A DNA stretch of 64,000 nucleotides, taken from the NCBI RefSeq assembly GCF_016863635.1, contig NZ_BOPG01000050.1:62001-126000 (forward strand), read 5' to 3'. Made by a program: the position numbers and the translations under genes. Below are positions 1-8,343 of the stretch, piece by piece. Origin of the DNA: Virgisporangium aurantiacum. GTDB lineage: Bacteria; Actinomycetota; Actinomycetes; Mycobacteriales; Micromonosporaceae. Numbering within the stretch: position 1 is the first letter of the stretch; the number at the start of each line of letters is the position of its first letter. Below the pieces are notes generated by a model. It did no database searches and was not told where the DNA came from. It saw only the letters and a program-made list of their open reading frames with translations.

Positions 1-387
1 GAGCACTGGTACCGCACCGGCGACGTGGTGCGGGTCGAGCCGTCCGGGTACCTCGTGCACCACGGCCGGGTCGACCACCAGGTGAAGATCCGCGGCCACC
101 GGGTGGAACTGGCCGAGATCGAGGCGGTGCTGCGCACCCACCCGGCGGTACGGGAGTCGGTCGTGCTCGCGGTGCCGGCCGTCGACGGCGACGTCGACCT
201 GCACGCGTGGTTCGCCGGGCCGGACGCCGACCCGCACGGCCTGGCCGACACCGTCGCCGCACACCTGCCCGACCACATGCGCCCGCACGCCTACCACCAC
301 CGGGATCCGTTGCCCCGCAACGCAAACGGCAAGGTCGACCGGGCGCTCCTACTGACCGAGGCGACGGGGGGAGTCCACAATGGATGA
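1..387 (+). CDS. NRPS-type adenylation protein, C-terminal fragment
   Basis: The window opens inside this gene, so only about 128 C-terminal residues are visible. They begin with the A7-like YRTGD motif, followed by the A8 region (GRVDHQVKIRGHRVELAEIE) and the A10 motif NANGKVDR, whose lysine is the catalytic one in adenylate formation. The protein should activate an amino or carboxylic acid as the acyl-AMP and load it on a carrier. It ends right after the A domain, and the carrier is a separate gene whose ATG lies 8 bp before this stop, so the two form a split A-T pair. The substrate-binding code (A3-A6) is upstream of the window, so substrate cannot be called. Confidence 0.9.
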   Translation, partial: EHWYRTGDVVRVEPSGYLVHHGRVDHQVKIRGHRVELAEIEAVLRTHPAVRESVVLAVPAVDGDVDLHAWFAGPDADPHGLADTVAAHLPDHMRPHAYHHRDPLPRNANGKVDRALLLTEATGGVHNG

Positions 388-697
388 CGATGTGACCGCG
401 GCGGTCCGCGCCGTGTGGCGCGACGTGCTCGGCACCGCCGACGTGCCGATGGACACGCCGTTCTTCGAGGCCGGCGGCGACTCGCGGCGGCTCGTCGTGC
501 TGTACGAGCGGCTGAAGGCGGCCACCGGCGCGTCGTTCCCGGCCGCCGCGCTGTTCGAGCACAGCACGGTGCGCGCGCAGGCGGAGCTGCTGTCGGGCAT
601 CCCGGCTCCGGCCGGCCCGGCGCCGGGCGGGCCCGCCGCCGCGCCGGACCGCGGGGCACTGCTGGCCCGTCGCGCCGAGGCGTCGGGACAGCCGTGA
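380..697 (+). CDS. Free-standing carrier protein (PCP/ACP)
   Basis: A 105-residue protein with the carrier motif FFEAGGDSRRL; the serine of GGDS is the predicted phosphopantetheine site. A Pro/Ala/Gly-rich tail (about residues 75-92) follows the helical bundle and may act as a linker or docking arm. It overlaps the adenylation gene by 8 bp and ends in GTGA shared with the start of the KS gene, so translation is coupled. It most likely accepts the acyl group from the adenylation protein and hands it to the KS of the next protein. Confidence 0.9.
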   Translation: MDDDVTAAVRAVWRDVLGTADVPMDTPFFEAGGDSRRLVVLYERLKAATGASFPAAALFEHSTVRAQAELLSGIPAPAGPAPGGPAAAPDRGALLARRAEASGQP

Positions 698-3600
698 GCG
701 CCGGCACCGACATCGCGATCACCGGCGCGGCGGGCCGGTTCCCGGACGCGCCGGGCGTCGCCGACCTGTGGGCCAACGTCGCCGCCGGCGTCGTCTCGAC
801 GCGCCGGATCCCGGACGAGGACCTGCGCGCCGCCGGTGTGCCGGTCGACCAGATCGGCGCGCCGGGGTACGTGCGCGTGGCCGGCATCCTCGACGCGGTC
901 GGCGACTTCGCGGCCGAGTTCTTCGGCTACGCCGCCGCCGAGGCCGACCTGATCGACCCGCAGCAGCGGCTGTTCCTCGAAGCGTGCTGGGAGGCGCTGG
1001 AGGCGTCCGGGCACGTGCCGCCGCCGGCCGGGCTGAACGCGGCCGTGTTCGCGGCGGCGAGCTTCTCGACGTACACGGCGGCGCTGCACCTGAGCCGGCG
1101 CAACGGCGGCGGCGCGCTCCTCGACGACATGACGCTGCGCCTCGGCGGGCACACCGACTACCTCGCGTCGCGGGTGGCGTACAAGCTGGGCCTGCGCGGG
1201 CCGTCGGTGACGGTGCAGACGGCCTGCTCGTCGTCGTTGACCGCCGTGCACCTGGCCGTGCTGTCGTTGCTGGCCGGCGAGTGCGACCACGCGCTGGCCG
1301 GCGGCGCCGGATTCGACGTGCCGTTCACCGGGTACCGGCACGAGCCCGGCGGGATCCTGTCCGAGGACGGGCTCTGCCGCTCGTTCGACGCGCGGTCGAC
1401 CGGTTCGGCGGTCGGGTCCGGCGTCGGCGTCGTCGTGCTGCGCCGGCTCTCCGACGCGCTCGCCGACGGGGACCCGATCCTCGCGGTGATCCGGGGGAGC
1501 GCGGTCGGCAACGACGGCGCCGCGCGTCCCGGCTTCACCGCGCCGAGCCCCGCCGGTCCGGCGCGGGTGGTCGCCGACGCGTTGGCGGTGGCCGGGGTCG
1601 GCGGTGACGACCTGCGCTACGTGGAGGCGCACGGGTCCGGTACGCCGCTCGGCGACCACGTCGAACTCGTCGGGCTCACCCAGGCGCTGCGGCGCTCCAC
1701 CGACCGGCGCGGCTTCTGCGGGCTGGGCTCGGTGAAGACGAACATCGGGCACGCCGACGCGGCCGCCGGTATCGCCGGCCTGATCAGCGCGATCCGGGTG
1801 GTGCGGACCGGCGCGCCGCCGCCGCACCCGCTGTTCGGGCACGCCCGCGACCACGGCATCCTCGCCGACAGCCCGTTCGTGGTGCCGGCCGACGCGGCGA
1901 CCGGCGACGGGCGGCACGTGCTCGTCAACTCGATGGGTCTCGGCGGCACCAACGCCGCGGTCGTGCTGGGTCCGCCGCCGGAGCCGACCCGGCCGGCGGC
2001 GCCGGAGCGGCCGGTGGTGCGGCTGGTGCTGTCGGCCCGCACCCGCCGCGAGCTCGACGCGGCCAGCGCCCGCCTGGCCGACGCGCTTCCCGACCATCCC
2101 CTGGCGGACGTCGCGCACACGCTGCGGATCGGCCGGCGGCACTTCGCCGAGCGGCGGGTGGTGACCGCGTCCACTGTGGACGAGGCGGTCGCCGCGCTGC
2201 GGCTGCCCCGGCCGCCGGCGGCGCGGACGGCGCGGGCCGGCGAACGGCGGCTGCTGGTGGTGGCCGATCCGCTCCCCGACGACCTGCGGCACCGGATCGG
2301 GGCGGCGGTGGACGGCCCGGTCGAGGTCGTCGCCACCGGGCCCGATCCGGTGCCGGGCGACCGGTTCGTGCTGTCCATCGTGGACGGTCGGGCGGGTTTC
2401 CCGGACCAGGCGCCGGTGCGGCCGGGACGGGTCGCCGACCGGCACCCGCTGCCGCCCGACCCGGATCCGGACGCCCTCGACGCGGCGCTGACCGCCGCGT
2501 GGCTGGCCGGCGTGCCGGTGCGATGGGCGGCGCTCGACGGCGGCGCGGGCCGCCGCCGGACCCTGCCGACGTACCCGTTCACCCGGCGCCACTACTGGGC
2601 GCTCGACCCGGTGTCCACTGCGGACACGGGGGCCGCGCCGACGGCCGCCGACGGCCCGCTGGAGGAGGAGATCGCCGGCGTCTGGCGGGACCTGTTCGGC
2701 GTCGCGACCGTCGGGCCCGACGACGAGTTCGGTGCGCTCGGTGGCACGTCACTGCTCGCCGTGCGGATGGCGCTGGACGTGCAGCGGCGCACCGGCGTCC
2801 TGGTGAACGTGCACCGGGCCGGCGGCGGGCGGGCCACCGTACGCCGCGTCGCCGAGGTGGTGCGGTCCGTCGGCGGCGCCGACCCCGATGCCGACCTGGA
2901 CGCCGACCTGGACCTCCCGCTCGGTCCGGTCGCGCCGCCCGCCGACCCGGTTCCGGACGACGTGCTGCTGACCGGCGCCACCGGCTTCCTCGGCGCGTTC
3001 CTGCTGCGCGACCTGCTCACCGTCCACACCGGACGGATCCACTGCCTGGTCCGCGCCGCGGACCCCGACGCCGCGCGAAACCGGCTGCGGGCGGCCGCCC
3101 GGGCCTACCTGCTCCCGGAGCCGGATCCCGAGCGGGTGGTCGCGGTCCCGGGCTCGCTGGCGGACCTCGGGTCGATGGATGTTCCCGTCGGGCACGTCGT
3201 GCACGCCGCCGCGCGGGTCGCGTTCACCGAGCCCTACCGGGTGCTGCGCGACGACGTGACGGCCACCGCCGCGCTGCTGCGGTGGATGCGGGCGACCGGC
3301 GTGCCGGACCTCAGCTACGTGTCGAGCATCGCGGCGATCGGACCTGCCGTCGGCACCACCGGCACCCTGCGGGAACTGCCCGACCAGCCGCTCGACCCGG
3401 CCGAGGGCGGTTACGGCGCCGCGAAGTGGGTGATCGAGCACCTGCTGCGGCGCGCGGGTGCCGACGGCATGCGGGTCCGGGTGTTCCGGCCCGGGCTGGT
3501 CCTCGGCGACCGCACCACCGGCGCCTGCAACCCGCGCGACCTCGTCTGGCGGATCCTGGCCGGCGGCGTCGCGGTCGGCGCGCGTCCCCTCGACGACCGC

Positions 3601-4005
3601 GCGGTGGCGTCGGCCCCGGTCGACGTCGTGTCGGCCGCGATCGCCCACCTGGGCCGCGAACCCGGCTCGGTGGGCCGGGTCTACCACCTCGTCGACGAGC
3701 GGTTGGCCACCCCGACGGCGTTGTTCGACCGGCTCGCCGGTGCCGGCGTCGGGACCAGGCCCCTGCCGCTGCCCGAGTGGCAGCGGCTCGTCGCCGACCG
3801 GGCACTGTCCACACAGGACGACACGCTGGCCGGCGTCGCCCTGTACGAGCTGGACCGCCGGCAGTACGACGCGGTCGACAGCGCCAACTGGCGGGAGTGG
3901 CTCGCCGCCACCGGCCGTTCCGCACACGTCGACGGCGCGGCGCTGCGGCGCAGCCTCGCCTACCTCGCGACGCGACCCGGCTACCGGTTCCTGGAGGGGT
4001 TATGA
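694..4005 (+). CDS. AT-less PKS module: KS - ACP - thioester reductase
   Basis: About 1103 residues. The N-terminal ketosynthase is complete: Cys178 in TACSSS, His313 in EAHGSGT and His353 in NIGHAD. After the KS comes a short linker and, near residue 624, the LPTYPF motif that normally follows an AT domain, yet no GHSxG acyltransferase is present between them; about 100-150 residues remain where about 300 are expected. An ACP follows (Ser686 in GGTSLL), then an NAD(P)-binding thioester reductase (GATGFLG near 761-767; Tyr907 and Lys911 of YGAAK). The enzyme should catalyse one decarboxylative condensation with an extender supplied in trans and release the product reductively as aldehyde or alcohol. 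GTG start chosen because it overlaps the carrier stop as GTGA. Confidence 0.9.
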   Translation: MSAGTDIAITGAAGRFPDAPGVADLWANVAAGVVSTRRIPDEDLRAAGVPVDQIGAPGYVRVAGILDAVGDFAAEFFGYAAAEADLIDPQQRLFLEACWEALEASGHVPPPAGLNAAVFAAASFSTYTAALHLSRRNGGGALLDDMTLRLGGHTDYLASRVAYKLGLRGPSVTVQTACSSSLTAVHLAVLSLLAGECDHALAGGAGFDVPFTGYRHEPGGILSEDGLCRSFDARSTGSAVGSGVGVVVLRRLSDALADGDPILAVIRGSAVGNDGAARPGFTAPSPAGPARVVADALAVAGVGGDDLRYVEAHGSGTPLGDHVELVGLTQALRRSTDRRGFCGLGSVKTNIGHADAAAGIAGLISAIRVVRTGAPPPHPLFGHARDHGILADSPFVVPADAATGDGRHVLVNSMGLGGTNAAVVLGPPPEPTRPAAPERPVVRLVLSARTRRELDAASARLADALPDHPLADVAHTLRIGRRHFAERRVVTASTVDEAVAALRLPRPPAARTARAGERRLLVVADPLPDDLRHRIGAAVDGPVEVVATGPDPVPGDRFVLSIVDGRAGFPDQAPVRPGRVADRHPLPPDPDPDALDAALTAAWLAGVPVRWAALDGGAGRRRTLPTYPFTRRHYWALDPVSTADTGAAPTAADGPLEEEIAGVWRDLFGVATVGPDDEFGALGGTSLLAVRMALDVQRRTGVLVNVHRAGGGRATVRRVAEVVRSVGGADPDADLDADLDLPLGPVAPPADPVPDDVLLTGATGFLGAFLLRDLLTVHTGRIHCLVRAADPDAARNRLRAAARAYLLPEPDPERVVAVPGSLADLGSMDVPVGHVVHAAARVAFTEPYRVLRDDVTATAALLRWMRATGVPDLSYVSSIAAIGPAVGTTGTLRELPDQPLDPAEGGYGAAKWVIEHLLRRAGADGMRVRVFRPGLVLGDRTTGACNPRDLVWRILAGGVAVGARPLDDRAVASAPVDVVSAAIAHLGREPGSVGRVYHLVDERLATPTALFDRLAGAGVGTRPLPLPEWQRLVADRALSTQDDTLAGVALYELDRRQYDAVDSANWREWLAATGRSAHVDGAALRRSLAYLATRPGYRFLEGL
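2169..2181. repeat. Dispersed palindrome GTCCACTGTGGAC, perfect copy
   Basis: Inside the KS gene, read as Ser-Thr-Val-Asp. Confidence 0.85.
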
Positions 4006-4853
4006 ACTTGGGTCTTGCGGTGCTCGGCGGCGGCACGATGGGGATCGGGCTGGCCGCGCTGGCGACCGGTTCGGGTCTCCCCGTCCTGCTGGTGGAGACC
4101 GACGACAGTCGCCGCGACGCCGCCGCGGCCGCGGTGCGGGCACAGGTGCGCACGGCCCGGATGCTCGGCGCGCTGCCCCGTGACGGCACCACCGGCGTGC
4201 TCACCGTCGCCGCCGATCCGGCCGGGGTCGCCGCGGCGGCGGCCGTGGTGGAGTCCGTCACCGAGAACCCGGCGCTCAAGGCCGACCTGCTGGCCACCGT
4301 CTCGGCGCTCGTCGCGCCCGACACGCTGATCACGACGAACACGTCGGCGATCCCGGTCGGCGAACTCGCCGCCGCCGTCAGGCAACCGGCATGGCTCGTC
4401 GGTACGCACTTCATGAACCCGCCGTACCTCATCCGGGGCGTGGAGGTCGTGCGCGGGCCGGACACCGGCGACGCGGCGATGGCCGCGGTGGTGGACCTGC
4501 TCGCCGCGCTCGGTCGCGAGCCGGTGGTGGTCGGCGACGGTCCCGGTTTCGTCTCCAACCGCATCCTCATGCGGATGATCAACGACGCGGCCCGCCTCAC
4601 CGAGGAGGGCCGGGCGACCCCGGAGGCCGTCGACGCGGTGTTCACCGGGTGCCTCGGCCACCGCATGGGTCCGCTCGCCACCGCCGACCTCATCGGGCTC
4701 GACAACGTGGTCGACACGCTCCACGTCCTCCTGGAGCGGACCCGGGACGAGGCGTACCGGCCCTGCGCGACGCTGACCGGCGCGGTCGCCGCGGGCCGGC
4801 TCGGCCGCAAGACCGGACACGGCATCCACGACTACGGAGGGACCACGCCATGA
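4002..4853 (+). CDS. 3-hydroxyacyl-CoA dehydrogenase family protein (FkbK-like)
   Basis: A 283-residue protein with an N-terminal Rossmann fold (LGGGTMGIGLA) and the family signature around THFMNPPYLIRGVEVV and GDGPGFVSNRI. Size and domain order match 3-hydroxybutyryl-CoA dehydrogenases. In methoxymalonyl-ACP pathways the homologue (FkbK) oxidises the C3 hydroxyl of glyceryl-ACP. It is flanked by an ACP and an acyl-CoA dehydrogenase in the same order as in such pathways, which supports that role here. It starts in an ATGA overlap with the PKS stop. Confidence 0.88.
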   Translation: MNLGLAVLGGGTMGIGLAALATGSGLPVLLVETDDSRRDAAAAAVRAQVRTARMLGALPRDGTTGVLTVAADPAGVAAAAAVVESVTENPALKADLLATVSALVAPDTLITTNTSAIPVGELAAAVRQPAWLVGTHFMNPPYLIRGVEVVRGPDTGDAAMAAVVDLLAALGREPVVVGDGPGFVSNRILMRMINDAARLTEEGRATPEAVDAVFTGCLGHRMGPLATADLIGLDNVVDTLHVLLERTRDEAYRPCATLTGAVAAGRLGRKTGHGIHDYGGTTP

Positions 4854-5101
4854 CGTCCGATGTGGACACTGTCAGTTCGGAGCTGCTCGACTTCCTGCGC
4901 GCCCGCACGAAGCGACCGTTCACCGAGACCGACGACCTGTTCGCGGCCGGCGGCCTCACGTCGCTGTTCGCGATGGAACTGGTGACGTTCGTGGAGCAGC
5001 GCTTCGGCGTCGTCGTCGACGGCCCGGACCTGACCCTCGACAACTTCCGCACGGTGCGCGCGATGACCGACCTCGTGCACCGGTTGCGGGGTGCGCCGTG
5101 A
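4850..5101 (+). CDS. Acyl carrier protein (FkbJ-like)
   Basis: An 83-residue ACP. The predicted phosphopantetheine serine is in AAGGLTSLFAMELV. FkbJ-type ACPs that carry glyceryl and hydroxymalonyl units are of this size and lie next to FkbH/I/K homologues, as here. The start overlaps the upstream stop (ATGA) and the stop overlaps the next GTG, so synthesis is coupled to the two dehydrogenases that probably act on its cargo. Confidence 0.88.
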   Translation: MTSDVDTVSSELLDFLRARTKRPFTETDDLFAAGGLTSLFAMELVTFVEQRFGVVVDGPDLTLDNFRTVRAMTDLVHRLRGAP

Positions 5102-6189
5102 GCGTCCGGGCCGCGGTGGACCGACTGCTGAAGGAACCGGCCGACGCCTGGGACGCCGCCGGCCGGATACCGGTCGACGTGCTGCGCGACCTCGGCCGGG
5201 CCGGCGTCCTGTGCGCCCAGGTGCCGGCCGAACACGGCGGCCCGGGTCTGTCCAGTGTGGACAACGGCGACCTCACCGCGGCCGTCGGCGTCCACTGTGG
5301 ATCGGTGCGCAGCGTGATGACCGCGCAGGGCATGGCCGCCTGGACCGTCGCCCGGCACACCGACGAGCGGACGCGCGCCGCGGTGCTGCCGCGGCTCGTC
5401 GACGGCACGCTCGTCGGGGTCGGGTTCAGCGAGCCCGCCGCGGGCAGCGACCTGTCGACGATCGCCACCACCGTGCGGCGCGACGGCGACGAGATCGTGG
5501 TCGACGGCGGCAAGGTGTGGGTGACCGGCGCGCTGTACGCCGATCTGTTGCTGGTGTTCGGAACCGACGGTCCGCGGGGGGCTGCCGTTCTCGTGCCCAC
5601 CTCGGCCGCCGGCGTCACCGTGACGGCGGCTCCGCCGCCGCTGGGCTGCCGGGCCGCCGGCCACGCGCACGTCACGTTCGACGCCGTGCGGGTGCCCGCC
5701 GACCTCCTCGTCGCCGGCGCCGCGCCGCTGGCCTGGCTGGTGACCTCCGCGCTCACCTACGGGCGGCTGTCGGTGGCCTGGGGCTGCGTCGGCATCCTGC
5801 GCGCCTGCCGCGAGGCGGCCGTGCGGCACGCCCGCGACCGCGAGCAGTTCGGCCGCCCGATCGCCGGGCATCAGTTGGTGGCCCGGCACCTGGCGAACCT
5901 GTGGACCGGCGAGCAGACCGCGCTGCGTGCCTGCGAGCACGCCAGCCGCGGGTGGGACGACGGGTCGACCGGCGTGTTCGCCGACGCCGTGCTGGCCAAG
6001 TACGTGGCCGCGGACGCGGCCGCCCGGGGTGCCGCGGCGGCGGTGCAGGTGCTCGCGTCGGCCGGTGTCCCGGACACGACGGTGGTGGCCCGCGCGTACC
6101 GCGACGCCAAACTGATGGAGATCATCGAGGGGAGCACGGAGATCTGCCAGACCATGCTCGCCGAGCACGCCCTGGCGGTGACGGAATGA
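5098..6189 (+). CDS. Acyl-CoA dehydrogenase family protein (FkbI-like)
   Basis: A 363-residue flavoprotein of the acyl-CoA dehydrogenase family: N-terminal helical domain, middle segment GFSEPAAGSDLSTIATTV, and C-terminal helical domain with the DREQFGRPIAGHQ motif. The last part contains EIIEGSTEI, the position where classical members carry the catalytic glutamate (IEGST context). In methoxymalonyl-ACP formation the FkbI homologue completes oxidation of the aldehyde of the three-carbon unit to the carboxylate. Being fused by overlaps to ACP and KAS III-like genes suggests it works on an ACP-bound substrate. GTG start overlaps the ACP stop. Confidence 0.88.
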   Translation: MSVRAAVDRLLKEPADAWDAAGRIPVDVLRDLGRAGVLCAQVPAEHGGPGLSSVDNGDLTAAVGVHCGSVRSVMTAQGMAAWTVARHTDERTRAAVLPRLVDGTLVGVGFSEPAAGSDLSTIATTVRRDGDEIVVDGGKVWVTGALYADLLLVFGTDGPRGAAVLVPTSAAGVTVTAAPPPLGCRAAGHAHVTFDAVRVPADLLVAGAAPLAWLVTSALTYGRLSVAWGCVGILRACREAAVRHARDREQFGRPIAGHQLVARHLANLWTGEQTALRACEHASRGWDDGSTGVFADAVLAKYVAADAAARGAAAAVQVLASAGVPDTTVVARAYRDAKLMEIIEGSTEICQTMLAEHALAVTE

Positions 6190-7148
6190 GCATCGGGCTC
6201 GGGTCCGTCCACTGTGTACTGCCGGAGCGGCGGGTCGCCGTCGCCGAGCTGTCCGACCTGTCCACTCTGGACAGTGAGGCGGCCGACTTCGCGCGCGGCT
6301 GCGGCATCGACACCGTCACCGTGTTCGACCACGGGAGCACGACCGACCTCGCCGCGCGGGCCTGCCGCGAGCTGCTCGCGAAGGAGCCCGCCGAACCCGA
6401 CGTGCTGCTGCTGGTCGGCGCCCGCGCGCCCGACGTCCTGCTCGGCTCCGACGCCGGCCGGGTGCAGCACGAGGGCGGGGTCCGGGCCGGGCTCACGTTC
6501 ACCGTCGACGGCCTCGGCTGCGCCGGGTCCAGCGTCGGGTGGGGGCTGGCGCGCGACCTCCTCGTCGCCGACCCGGGCCGCAACACCGTGCTGCTGGCCC
6601 ACGCGAGCCGGCCGATCGCCGTCGATCGGGTGCGCTTCCCGGTGACCGTCATCGGCGACGGCGCGTTCGCGATGACGCTCGTCCGCGACGGCCGCCCGGT
6701 GCTGCGGGCGCACCGCGCCGAGACCGACGGCCGGTTCCACGACCTGTTCACCGTGGACTACCGCGAGACGCCCTGGTACGAGTGGCGCGAGGAGTGCGCG
6801 TCACCCGACCGGTACCGGTTCGAACTCGCGCTGCACAGCCGCCAACGCCTGCGGCGCCTCGTCGACGGCGTGCTGGCCGACGCCGGCGCCACGGCGGCCG
6901 ACGTGCGGGCGACCGCCATGCAGAACGTCACCGCCGCGGCGTTCGAGTTCTACGAGACGCTGCTGGGCCTGCCGATCCACCCGGTGTGCAAGCGGAACCT
7001 GGCCACCTGCGGCCACCTCGGCGCGATGGACGTCGTCCTCAACCTCGACGGCATCCTCGCCGACGGCGCGCTCGCACCGGGCGACCTCGTGCTCGTCATC
7101 AACAACAGCCCGGTCGCGGCGTGGACGGCGACCCTGTGGGAGGTGTGA
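6186..7148 (+). CDS. KAS III-like condensing or acyl-transfer enzyme
   Basis: A 320-residue thiolase-fold protein. The nucleophilic cysteine is visible in VDGLGCAGSSVG. The second half does not show the usual FabH pair: where HQAN is expected the sequence is MQNVTA, and where GNTSAAS is expected it reads CGHLGAMD. This is a Cys enzyme with a rearranged His/Asp environment, as reported for KAS III-like acyltransferases rather than FabH. Two roles fit: condensation of glyceryl-ACP with a polyketide thioester, as KAS III-like enzymes do in tetronate pathways together with FkbH homologues, or transfer of an acyl unit to the AT-less module. It overlaps both neighbours. Confidence 0.8.
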   Translation: MSIGLGSVHCVLPERRVAVAELSDLSTLDSEAADFARGCGIDTVTVFDHGSTTDLAARACRELLAKEPAEPDVLLLVGARAPDVLLGSDAGRVQHEGGVRAGLTFTVDGLGCAGSSVGWGLARDLLVADPGRNTVLLAHASRPIAVDRVRFPVTVIGDGAFAMTLVRDGRPVLRAHRAETDGRFHDLFTVDYRETPWYEWREECASPDRYRFELALHSRQRLRRLVDGVLADAGATAADVRATAMQNVTAAAFEFYETLLGLPIHPVCKRNLATCGHLGAMDVVLNLDGILADGALAPGDLVLVINNSPVAAWTATLWEV

Positions 7149-8209
7149 TGGACAAGCTCGTCAAGTGCCTCGTCTGGGACCTCGACAACACGCTGTGGCG
7201 CGGCACGCTGCTGGAGGGCGACGACGTGCGGCTCGCGCCGGGCGTCGTCGCGACGCTCAGAGCGCTGGATGAGCGGGGGATCCTGCACTCGGTCGTCAGC
7301 CGCAACGACCACGACGCCGCCTGGAACACGCTGGAGGCGCTGGGCGTCGCCGACTACTTCCTCCGTCCGCGCATCGGCTGGGGCCGCAAGCCCGACGCGC
7401 TCCGTGAGGTCGCCGAGGGGTTGAACTTCGCGCTCGACACCGTCGCGTTCGTCGACGACCAGCCGACCGAACTCGCCGAGATGGCGTTCCGGCACCCGGC
7501 GGTCCGCTGCTACCCGGCCGACGCGGTGCCGACCCTGCCGGCGCTGCCGGAGTTCAGCCCGCCCGTGGTGACCGTCGACGCCCGCAACCGCCGCCACATG
7601 TACCGGGCCGGCGCGGTCCGCGAGGCGAGCCGCGCCGCCTACGAGGGGCCGGCCGACGACTTCCTCCGCACCCTCGATCTGCGCCTCACGATCCGCCCGG
7701 CCACAGCCCCCGACCTCGACCGGCTCGCCGAACTGACCGAGCGCACCAGCCAGATGAACGCCACCGGTGTCCACTATGGACCCGACGAACTCCGGGCCCG
7801 GCTCGCCGATCCGGGCCGGTCGGTGCTCGTCGCGACGCTCGACGACCGGTTCGGCCCGCACGGCGCGATCGGCGTGGTGCTGCTGGAGCACCATCCGGCC
7901 TGCTGGCACCTGCGCCTGCTCGCCACGTCGTGCCGGGTGGTGTCGTTCGGCACCGGAACGGTGCTGCTGCGGTGGATCCTCAACGCGGCCGCCGACGCGG
8001 GCGTGCACGTGGTCGCGGACTTCCGCGCCACCGGCCGCAACCGCATCATGGAGGTCGCGTACCGGTTCGCGGGCTTCACCGACAGCGCCTGCGGTTGCCT
8101 CGAGGGGGAACCCGCCGACGGCATCACCCGGCTGCACCTGGAACCGGCGCCGCAGCCGCTACCCGACACCACCCATGTCGACGGCGACCTCGGCGACCGG
8201 CCCTGTTGA
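7148..8209 (+). CDS. FkbH-like HAD phosphatase / glyceryl-ACP synthase
   Basis: A 353-residue protein with an N-terminal HAD domain (DLDNTLWRGTLLEGDDV; second aspartate pair in FVDDQPTELAEM) and a C-terminal GNAT-like domain (about residues 180-330). FkbH homologues dephosphorylate 1,3-bisphosphoglycerate and load a D-glyceryl unit on an ACP, the start of hydroxy- and methoxymalonyl-ACP and of tetronates. It is the last gene of the coupled run and starts 1 bp inside the previous stop. Its last 20 or so codons lie in a 55-bp sequence repeated in inverse orientation at the end of the MFS gene at 14421-15686, so the C-terminal tail may be repeat-derived. Confidence 0.9.
   Translation: MDKLVKCLVWDLDNTLWRGTLLEGDDVRLAPGVVATLRALDERGILHSVVSRNDHDAAWNTLEALGVADYFLRPRIGWGRKPDALREVAEGLNFALDTVAFVDDQPTELAEMAFRHPAVRCYPADAVPTLPALPEFSPPVVTVDARNRRHMYRAGAVREASRAAYEGPADDFLRTLDLRLTIRPATAPDLDRLAELTERTSQMNATGVHYGPDELRARLADPGRSVLVATLDDRFGPHGAIGVVLLEHHPACWHLRLLATSCRVVSFGTGTVLLRWILNAAADAGVHVVADFRATGRNRIMEVAYRFAGFTDSACGCLEGEPADGITRLHLEPAPQPLPDTTHVDGDLGDRPC
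8140..8194 (+). repeat. 55-bp inverted repeat, left copy
   Basis: This segment matches the reverse complement of 15651-15705 at 52 of 55 positions by direct comparison. It encodes the C-terminal tail of the FkbH-like protein. The right copy lies on the other strand at the end of the MFS exporter, so the 7.5 kb between them could invert by recombination. Confidence 0.9.
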
Positions 8210-8307
8210 CCACGGAGATGTCAGCGACGACGCCGGGTTGCTCGCGGGGTGCCGCGATGACGACCGACGCCGCCGTCGCCTACGCGCAGTCCCGGGACGA
8301 CAGCTGA

Positions 8308-8334
8308 TGTCACAGCCGCGACGGTCACGTCGTG
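8308..8334 (+). promoter_or_regulatory. Candidate ECF41 autoregulated promoter
   Basis: TGTCACA at 8308-8314 matches the -35 element known for ECF41 sigma factors. CGTC occurs at 8328-8331 (13-nt spacer, short) and CGTG at 8331-8334 (16-nt spacer, one mismatch to CGTC). With the second choice transcription would begin at about 8341-8344, at or just before the ATG at 8344, giving a leaderless mRNA. The site lies immediately in front of the ECF41 gene. Confidence 0.65.
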
Positions 8335-8343
8335 AGTAGTGGC

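Noticed and set aside
8218..8307. 29-codon ORF between the FkbH-like and ECF41 genes
   Set aside because: GGAG is only 1 nt before the ATG and the peptide has no recognisable feature; it ends at the -35 of the ECF41 promoter and looks incidental.
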